This document shows positions 22,336 to 27,457 of a stretch of DNA of 27,457 nt, in pieces. Each line of letters starts with the position of its first letter. The first letter of the stretch is position 1. The notes beneath the pieces were generated by a model that saw only the letters and a program-made list of their open reading frames with translations, searched no databases and had not been told where the DNA came from. A program made the translations under genes and the position numbers. Origin of the DNA: Pseudomonadota bacterium (lineage in GTDB: Bacteria; Desulfobacterota; JADFVX01); contig JADFVX010000055.1 of the NCBI GenBank assembly GCA_015222755.1, forward strand, positions 1 through 27,457, written 5' to 3'.

Positions 22336-23727
22336 TTACTGCCTGCGCCGCCCCATCTTGTGGATTGCAAGGCCCTCAGTGTCTTCCCATGCTTCCTGAA
22401 GGCTTTCCGCCAAGCTTGGATGAGCGTGTATGGTATCAGCAATATCTTCTGCGGTACAAGCCTTTTTCATAGCCAGTGTAGCCTCAGCGATAAGGTCTGA
22501 GGCATGCGCCCCCATTATATGAACACCGAGGGTGCTGCCATCACCCTTTGAGGTGAGAACCTTGACGAAACCATCCTCCTCACGCATGGCAATGGCCTTG
22601 CCATTGGCAAGATATGGGAATCGGCCCACATTATAGGCTATACCTTCCTTCTTAAGCGACTCCTCTCCACGGCCTACAGATGCTATCTCGGGATGAATAT
22701 ATATGGCGGCAGGAATATAACGGTAGTCCATCTGAGCCTCCTTTCCCATAGCATTGGCGGCAGCAACCTTTCCTTCCTGGGCCGCAACATGAGCAAGGTT
22801 CCATCCTCCCGTAACATCACCAACGGCATATATCCCGGATACGGAGGTCTCCATCTTTTCATTTACCCTGATAGCACTATTCTCTACAGCGATACCTGCT
22901 TCTTCAAGATCAAGACCAAAACTGTTCAAGCGACGACCAACGGCAACGAGAACCTTATCGGCAGTTATTTCCTTTTCATCGGACAGGCCGACCTTTACGC
23001 TATTACCTGACACCTCACCCAGAACAACAGATTGACCGCATATTATCTCTATCCCTCTTTCTTCAAATCGTTTTTTGATGAGCCGAGACACCTCTTTTTC
23101 ACAGCTCGGCAAAATACGATCCAGCTGCTCTAAGATTGTGACCTTGGTTCCTATTCTGGCGAAGATATTTGCAAACTCACAGCCTACAATACCACCACCG
23201 ACAATGAGCAGGGATGCCGGCATCTTTGGAAGTGCCAGCACCTCTCGATTTCCAATAATATTTTTACCATCAATACGTAAAGGCGGTATATCAGCCGCTT
23301 CAGAACCCGTTGCTATGATAATATTTTTTGCTTCTATTATCTCTGATTTAAGTGGTGTCTCGACCTGAACCCTGCCGGGGGAATTTATCGTCCCTCTGCC
23401 ATTAAAAATATCTATCTTGTGCTCTTTAAAGAGTTTCTCAAGACCTCCGCGCAAGTGCGTAACCACCTCCGCCTTGCCTTCCATAGCCCGGTCAAAATCA
23501 AAATCTACCCCATGCGCCTTAACACCAAATTTATCCCCCTCGCCTATCTGGCGTAGAAGTTCGGACATTGCATAGAGGTTTTTAGTAGGGATACAACCGT
23601 GGTTTAGACATGTACCTCCCAGAGATTCCCTCTCAACTAGAGCAACCTTTCCGCCAAGTTGAACGCCACGTATGGCGGCGCTGTATCCGCCGGGCCCACC
23701 ACCTATTATACAGATATCGTAATTCAA
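22336..23727 (-). CDS. lpdA: Dihydrolipoyl dehydrogenase
   Basis: This FAD enzyme reoxidises lipoamide in 2-oxoacid dehydrogenase or glycine-cleavage complexes, using NAD+. The 463-residue protein has the FAD motif CIIGGGPGGYSAAIRG (6-21), the redox pair Cys40/Cys45 in GGTCLNHGCIPTK, the NAD motif LLIVGGGIVGCEFANIFARIG and GIYAVGDVTGGWNLAHVA. The C-terminal HAHPSLAESLQEA supplies the active-site His436/Glu441. The C-terminal end lacks the cysteine pair of mercuric reductases. No partner E1/E2 or gcv gene is in the window. Its ATG overlaps the tsaE stop (ATGA). Confidence 0.93.
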   Translation of the reverse strand: MNYDICIIGGGPGGYSAAIRGVQLGGKVALVERESLGGTCLNHGCIPTKNLYAMSELLRQIGEGDKFGVKAHGVDFDFDRAMEGKAEVVTHLRGGLEKLFKEHKIDIFNGRGTINSPGRVQVETPLKSEIIEAKNIIIATGSEAADIPPLRIDGKNIIGNREVLALPKMPASLLIVGGGIVGCEFANIFARIGTKVTILEQLDRILPSCEKEVSRLIKKRFEERGIEIICGQSVVLGEVSGNSVKVGLSDEKEITADKVLVAVGRRLNSFGLDLEEAGIAVENSAIRVNEKMETSVSGIYAVGDVTGGWNLAHVAAQEGKVAAANAMGKEAQMDYRYIPAAIYIHPEIASVGRGEESLKKEGIAYNVGRFPYLANGKAIAMREEDGFVKVLTSKGDGSTLGVHIMGAHASDLIAEATLAMKKACTAEDIADTIHAHPSLAESLQEAWEDTEGLAIHKMGRRRQ

Positions 23728-24212
23728 GAGGCCACCCCTTTCATGTCTTCCCTCAAATGCTCAACTAACTTCACATAACGCTCGCCTATGCCCTTTAATT
23801 CTAAATTTCTACTTTCTTTACCCTTAATCATTATCTTTATCTCAAGGTATTCAGAGGGAAGTATCTGGGGAGCAACATCAGCCCACTCAACAACTGCCAG
23901 ACCATCACCATCCATATATTCATCAAAACCCAGATCATCCACATCGTCAGCGCCTTCAAGGCGGTAAAGATCAAAATGGTACATGGGAATACGGCCGTCA
24001 TACTCATTAAGCAGCGTATAGGATGGACTGCTAACATCATCTTCCGAAATGCCAAGACCCGTTGCCAGGGCCTTTACAAAGGTCGTCTTGCCAGCCCCCA
24101 GTTCGCCGGAGAGGGCAATCATATCACCGGCTCGCACAACAGAACCCAGCTCTCTTCCAAGGGAATTAGTTTTTTCAACACTGTCTGCGACAAACAAAAA
24201 AGGGGTGTTCAT
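23724..24212 (-). CDS. tsaE: tRNA threonylcarbamoyladenosine synthesis ATPase TsaE
   Basis: TsaE binds ATP and works with TsaB and TsaD to make t6A37 in ANN-reading tRNAs. The 162-residue protein has the Walker A motif SGELGAGKTTFVKALA (35-50), VSSPSYTLLNEYDG, YHFDLYRLEGADDVDDLGFDEY (the HxDLYRL signature) and VVEWAD. No Shine-Dalgarno sequence is visible before the ATG at 24212 on the minus strand. The gene starts 22 nt after the CBS-protein stop, so it may depend on translation from that gene. Its stop overlaps lpdA. Confidence 0.94.
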   Translation of the reverse strand: MNTPFLFVADSVEKTNSLGRELGSVVRAGDMIALSGELGAGKTTFVKALATGLGISEDDVSSPSYTLLNEYDGRIPMYHFDLYRLEGADDVDDLGFDEYMDGDGLAVVEWADVAPQILPSEYLEIKIMIKGKESRNLELKGIGERYVKLVEHLREDMKGVAS

Positions 24213-24234
24213 TGCTAAAAGGGAGGTTTGGGGA

Positions 24235-24687
24235 TTATTTTGCAGCCATCGTCTTTACGATATCATCCTTGCCAACAATACCGGCAAGCTTATCCCCATC
24301 AAGAACAGGGATAGTGTGGTAACGTTTATCCGACATAATAGACGCTATCTCGTTAAGCGGAGTATCGATGTTAATGGAGGTGACGTCTTTTGTGTATACA
24401 TCACTTACTTTTGAGCCCGTCATCTTTTTAAGCTCCTTCTCAAAATTACGCATACTGTCGAGATAAACAACGGCATCAAATATGGCCACTACAGTGGGAA
24501 TGTGCATTTTCTTCGTCTGGTCGATGAGATCACTTTCAGTAATAATACCCTCAAGACAGCCATTCACATCAACAACAGGGGCACCACCTATACTGTTATC
24601 ATGGAAAATACTGGCTACTTCTGAAATAGGTGTTTCGAGGTTAACTGTGACGACATCAGTCGTCATAATGTCTTTAGCTGTAAGCAT
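24235..24687 (-). CDS. CBS-domain-pair protein
   Basis: The 150-residue protein is essentially two CBS motifs (about 5-60 and 92-148: KDIMTTDVVTVNLETPISEVASIFHDNSIGGAPVVD and VSDVYTKDVTSINIDTPLNEIASIMSDKRYHTIPVLD). It therefore forms one Bateman module. Such modules bind adenine nucleotides or S-adenosylmethionine and regulate partners; the ligand is not evident here. I chose the ATG at 24687 (MLTAKDIM), preceded by AAAGGAAA, rather than an upstream in-frame start at 24771 that would add a non-conserved leader. It is divergent from a small lipoprotein gene. Confidence 0.88.
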   Translation of the reverse strand: MLTAKDIMTTDVVTVNLETPISEVASIFHDNSIGGAPVVDVNGCLEGIITESDLIDQTKKMHIPTVVAIFDAVVYLDSMRNFEKELKKMTGSKVSDVYTKDVTSINIDTPLNEIASIMSDKRYHTIPVLDGDKLAGIVGKDDIVKTMAAK

Positions 24688-24786
24688 GGTTTTAGTTTCC
24701 TTTTTTAGGTGATAATAGTCAAGACTTTTCAGTGCAATCACTTCAAACAAAAACAAGCTGATGGCATGCACACCAAAAACTTACCC

Positions 24787-24815
24787 TTGACTTAACAAAG
24801 GTCTCATTTTAACAT
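24787..24815 (+). promoter_or_regulatory. Candidate promoter giving a leaderless mRNA
   Basis: TTGACT (24787-24792), 17 nt, TAACAT (24810-24815). The expected start is about 24821-24822, which coincides with the ATG of the small lipoprotein gene at 24822. No Shine-Dalgarno sequence precedes that ATG. Confidence 0.45.
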
Positions 24816-24821
24816 AAAAAA

Positions 24822-25097
24822 ATGAAATTAAACTATCTGAAAATCATCCTCTTATTTTTATTGATTACTGGCGCATGTTCCCTGCCTCCCGAGAGAAAGA
24901 TTACCCTCGACCAGCTAAAGAAAAGTGAGCTCGCCTACTACGTTATCAAGGATGACATGCAAAACATGCTGGATGAACTGAACAAAACAGGCGAAGTCGT
25001 CGTAACTGCAGAATACTTTGGGAAAGAGGTCCTTATAAAAATATACGCAACCTCAAACGAGGGTCTGGTAGTAGAGCAATTTCAACAAAAAAATTAA
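24822..25097 (+). CDS. Small lipoprotein of unknown function
   Basis: The 91-residue product starts MKLNYLKIILLFLLITGAC, a lipoprotein signal peptide with lipobox ITGAC (Cys19). The mature part of about 70 residues is charged, with one helix (ERKITLDQLKKSELAYYVIKDDMQNMLDELNKTG) followed by three short strands (EVVVTAEYFGKEVLIKIYATSNEGLVVEQF). I do not recognise a family. It is divergent from the CBS gene and convergent with the amidase gene, whose stop is 27 nt away. Confidence 0.7.
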   Translation: MKLNYLKIILLFLLITGACSLPPERKITLDQLKKSELAYYVIKDDMQNMLDELNKTGEVVVTAEYFGKEVLIKIYATSNEGLVVEQFQQKN

Positions 25098-25124
25098 CCC
25101 AACAACTAAGCCTTGGTGATTTAA

Positions 25125-26237
25125 TCAATCTAAGGCAGCAGAGTCTCCCTCCCTTTTGGCCTCAAACAAGGTTTTATACCCGAGAATACTCTTATAAACA
25201 GCAGATGCTATCTTTTGCCTTGCCGCACTACTATTTAACATCTCAAGGTCTAAGCGGTTAGACATAAAACCCAGCTCCACCAGAACAGCCGGCATAGTAG
25301 CTCCGGCGAGGACTATAAAGGGGGCCTGTTTTACACCACGATCTGTGGTATCTAGCGCCTTTCCCATATTCCCGTGCAAGGCCTTTGCAAAACGGGAGCT
25401 ATCCTCCATATGCTCTGTCTGGGCCATATCAAACAGGATAGCAGCAAGATCAACATCCATTGAATCAGCTTTCTCTTCAAGCAGCACAACACTGTTTTCA
25501 GCTTCAGCTGCGGCCATAGCGTCCTCATCACTGGCCTCAAGGCTCATAAAAAAAGTCTCTATACCTCTTATGGAAGACCTCTTTGTTGAATTGGCATGTA
25601 TGCTTACAAAAATATCAGCAGCAGCACTGGAGGCTATCCTGTTGCGCTCTTCCAGTGGAACAAAATAATCACCCTCCCTTGTCAGCAGAACCCTTACCCC
25701 TATTTTTTGTTCAATAAGCCGCTTGACCTCCCTCGCGATTACAAGCACCAGGTCTTTCTCCTTGGTCCCGTCCGGGCCTATAGCTCCGCCATCTCGGCCA
25801 CCGTGACCTGGGTCTATCACAATGGTTTTGAAAAGCCTGTCCACCCGCTCTGCATCTACACTTGGCAGGCTGACATCAGCTTTACCTAAAAGGCCCGAAA
25901 GCCTGGAGACTGTATCCATATCAACAAACAAGATACCTCTCTTAAAAAAAGGAGGTTCTTTGAGTGTTATCACTACATCGCCTGCCACCAAATATCTGCT
26001 CCCCGGCATGAGCCTGACTTCAGCCTTGCCTGAAGATATGGTCACAATACCGGTTTCAGGCATCCACGACAGGTTAGCACCAAGGGATTTAACTGTTTCA
26101 AGTAGCGGGGTATATTTATCCGAAGAAAAAGATGCGCCCGTAGAGTTGCTGGCGGATAGAAGGTCTGCCTGGGATGTAGTCGGGAAAACATTGAAGATGA
26201 GTACGAGGGCTAAGAGTATGACGTTTCTTTTAATCAA
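25125..26237 (-). CDS. amiC: Periplasmic N-acetylmuramoyl-L-alanine amidase (Amidase_3)
   Basis: The enzyme cleaves the bond between muramic acid and the stem peptide, as in daughter-cell separation. The 370-residue protein has a signal peptide (about 1-24). A region of about 100 residues (40-125) follows, resembling the N-terminal copper-amine-oxidase-like/AMIN-type wall-binding domains. The zinc amidase domain then shows His145 in VIDPGHGGRDGGA, Glu160 in GTKEKDL, His214 in FVSIHAN and catalytic Glu321 in VLVELGFMSN. A 50-residue acidic insert (about 235-285) lies between the His and the final Glu, where division amidases carry an autoinhibitory helix. The start is TTG, forced by an upstream stop, with a weak AAGAGAA site. 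The symbol is by family resemblance only. Confidence 0.88.
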   Translation of the reverse strand: MIKRNVILLALVLIFNVFPTTSQADLLSASNSTGASFSSDKYTPLLETVKSLGANLSWMPETGIVTISSGKAEVRLMPGSRYLVAGDVVITLKEPPFFKRGILFVDMDTVSRLSGLLGKADVSLPSVDAERVDRLFKTIVIDPGHGGRDGGAIGPDGTKEKDLVLVIAREVKRLIEQKIGVRVLLTREGDYFVPLEERNRIASSAAADIFVSIHANSTKRSSIRGIETFFMSLEASDEDAMAAAEAENSVVLLEEKADSMDVDLAAILFDMAQTEHMEDSSRFAKALHGNMGKALDTTDRGVKQAPFIVLAGATMPAVLVELGFMSNRLDLEMLNSSAARQKIASAVYKSILGYKTLFEAKREGDSAALD

Positions 26238-26286
26238 CTTTTATTTCTCTTACGTGATAGGGATGTAAAAGTCCTGCTTTACTCGT

Positions 26287-26315
26287 TGCTACCCCGCCTT
26301 TATGGCGGGGTAGCA
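26287..26315. repeat. Perfect 12-bp GC-rich hairpin between hflC and the amidase gene
   Basis: TGCTACCCCGCC (26287-26298), loop TTTAT, GGCGGGGTAGCA (26304-26315). Outer bases ACTC/GAGT extend it after a 2-nt bulge. No T-run follows on the minus strand, so it is either a stabilising or attenuating hairpin between hflC and the amidase gene or a REP-like unit. Confidence 0.75.
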
Positions 26316-26339
26316 GAGTTAAAAATTTACAATTATTTT

Positions 26340-27290
26340 CTATTTGGATGATTGTTTTTGCAGGTATTTGAAATAATCACTCTTAGTGGATAAAACCAGC
26401 CAGTCCTTTTCAGACAGAGTTGACTTATAGCTCTCCATTGTTTTTATGAAAGCATAAAATTCTCTGGAGTCCCTATTCTGATTGTAGGCTTTGGCATAAA
26501 TGCTACTCGCCTCGGCATCGGCCTTACCTTTAAGTTCCTGAGCTATCCTGTATGCCTCAGATTCTATCTTCTTCAGCTCTCTGCCCTTGTCTCCCAGTAT
26601 CTTCGAGGCAGCGCCCTGGCCCTCGGAACGAAATTTGTCGGCAATCCGCTTACGTTCCGTTATCATACGCTCGAATATCTTCCTCTGTACTTCCTGGACA
26701 TAGTTAATCCTTTTTAGTCTGATGTCGAGAAGTTCAATACCAAGCTCAAGGGTCCTGGGGGCCGCAGCCGTAAGAATCTCCTTCGTTATCTTGTCGCGCC
26801 CATATTTAATCGTCTGCAAGGCTCCGGAGCCATCTTTCAGTCCAACCTCATCGGCTATGGCAGACTCACGGTTGGTGGAACGAACAATCTCTACGAGATC
26901 ATGCTTGGCAATAGCGTTTCGAGTTTCTCCGTCAAGGATGTCGTCCAGCCTGGACTGTGCGCCCCTTTCATCTCTCACACGCTGGAAAAAGAGGAGGGGA
27001 TCTTTAATACGCCAGCGTGCATAGGTGTCCACCCAGATAAAACGCTTTTCCTTGGTCTGGATCTGGTTTGGTGACCCGTCCCACTCCAGGAAGCGCTTGT
27101 CGAAATAGTTTGCATGTTCTATAAAGGGCACCTTGAAGTGTATTCCCGGAGTAATAATAGGGTCACGTACGGGTTTACCCATCTGAGTTATAACAACCTG
27201 CTCTCTCTCTGTAACGACAAAGGCAGAGTTATAAAGTCCGAGGGCCGAAAGTGCAACAATAACCAATAATGCCAATACTTTATTCATCAT
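26340..27290 (-). CDS. hflC: HflC, SPFH-domain regulator of FtsH
   Basis: HflC forms with HflK a large inner-membrane cage around the FtsH protease and modulates membrane-protein quality control. The 316-residue protein has an N-terminal membrane anchor (about 4-24), an SPFH/Band 7 domain beginning FVVTEREQVVITQMGKPV, with PGIHFKVPFIEHANYFDKRFLEWDG, and a long charged coiled coil (about 205-270, RKIFERMITERKRIADKFRSEGQGAASKILGDKGRE). AEASSIYAKAYNQNRDSREFYAFIKTMESYK is the classic HflC C-terminal motif. Its ATG overlaps the hflK stop (ATGA), with seven G residues 5 nt upstream as ribosome site. Confidence 0.95.
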   Translation of the reverse strand: MMNKVLALLVIVALSALGLYNSAFVVTEREQVVITQMGKPVRDPIITPGIHFKVPFIEHANYFDKRFLEWDGSPNQIQTKEKRFIWVDTYARWRIKDPLLFFQRVRDERGAQSRLDDILDGETRNAIAKHDLVEIVRSTNRESAIADEVGLKDGSGALQTIKYGRDKITKEILTAAAPRTLELGIELLDIRLKRINYVQEVQRKIFERMITERKRIADKFRSEGQGAASKILGDKGRELKKIESEAYRIAQELKGKADAEASSIYAKAYNQNRDSREFYAFIKTMESYKSTLSEKDWLVLSTKSDYFKYLQKQSSK

Positions 27291-27457
27291 TTCATCCCCC
27301 CCTGACCGAATTGAAAGAGAGGCAATATTCCCGACGCTTCTCCATCTGTGATCATTTTCCTACCAACCTTTTGCAAGGCCTCATTCATCGTCTCAAGGTA
27401 GATACGCTGACGCGTAACCTCCTTTGCCTTCATATATTCACTAAAAATAGAATTGAA
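27287..27457 (-). CDS. hflK: HflK, C-terminal end only (cut by window)
   Basis: The minus-strand frame entering at the window end reads FNSIFSEYMKAKEVTRQRIY, then LETMNEALQKVGRKMI, then GILPLFQFGQGGMK and TGA at 27289-27287. YMKAKEVTRQRIYLETM and the LPLxxF ending are the conserved HflK C-terminus. The stop overlaps the hflC start. About 56 codons are present; the rest lies beyond the window. Confidence 0.92.
   Translation of the reverse strand, partial: FNSIFSEYMKAKEVTRQRIYLETMNEALQKVGRKMITDGEASGILPLFQFGQGGMK

Noticed and set aside
25110..25136. GCCTTGG...CTAAGGC hairpin between the small lipoprotein and amidase genes
   Set aside because: Only five to seven pairs with a mismatch-rich interior and no T-run; too weak to call a terminator.
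1..27457. CRISPR array, prophage, toxin-antitoxin or defence island
   Set aside because: No regularly spaced repeats, phage structural genes, integrase, transposase or recognisable defence enzymes are present.

Overview
The window looks like chromosomal core DNA from a Gram-negative bacterium. LptE (outer-membrane LPS assembly), several lipoproteins with a lipobox, HflK/HflC and a periplasmic amidase all point to a two-membrane cell. The orders gap-pgk-tpiA-secG-tRNA-Leu, leuS-lptE-holA facing rpsT, and lpdA/tsaE near lysC resemble those I associate with Desulfobacterota (former Deltaproteobacteria) and related environmental lineages. That placement is an inference from gene content and order, not from a search.

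Layout. Positions 1-3433 (+) hold the end of a DUF362 protein, a YqaA/DedA-like membrane protein, a roughly 130-bp inverted-repeat element, the tRNA 2-selenouridine synthase selU/mnmH, a small membrane protein with two methionine ladders, and an overlapping SAM methyltransferase. Positions 3461-5356 hold a double-thioredoxin-fold glutaredoxin, a YwqK-like lipoprotein (both -) and a small secreted protein (+). Positions 5629-9218 (+) are a compact glycolytic operon, gap-pgk-tpiA-secG, driven by a near-consensus sigma70-type promoter and followed by tRNA-Leu(GAG) with its own promoter and terminator. Positions 9476-12926 (-) hold a half-size TauE/SafE protein, a PilZ protein, an RpfG-type receiver/HD-GYP regulator and a TPR/zinc-metallopeptidase membrane protein. 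The last of these shares a palindromic promoter region with divergent rpsT.

Positions 13376-18731 (-) hold holA, lptE, leuS and rnd, where lptE-holA overlap and leuS-lptE are 16 nt apart. Positions 18924-20301 (-) hold a two-gene unit: a small membrane-anchored protein coupled by an ATGA overlap to an SGNH-hydrolase-like gene that is frameshifted at a T7 run. Positions 20380-24687 (-) hold ferritin, lysC, lpdA-tsaE and a CBS-pair protein. A tiny lipoprotein (+) follows, then an N-acetylmuramoyl-L-alanine amidase and hflC-hflK (-), the last cut by the window end.

Most of the window is housekeeping: glycolysis, translation, replication, tRNA modification, envelope assembly, iron storage and lysine/threonine-family synthesis. 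I found no CRISPR array, prophage, transposase or defence island. The best leads for something undescribed are: (1) the methionine-ladder membrane protein at 2461-2838, which overlaps a methyltransferase gene; (2) the T7 frameshift in the SGNH gene, which slippage could repair exactly; (3) the two-CxxC glutaredoxin; and (4) the shared palindromic -35 region between rpsT and the metallopeptidase gene. Several hairpins and one inverted-repeat element look like genome-wide repeat families but cannot be counted from one window.
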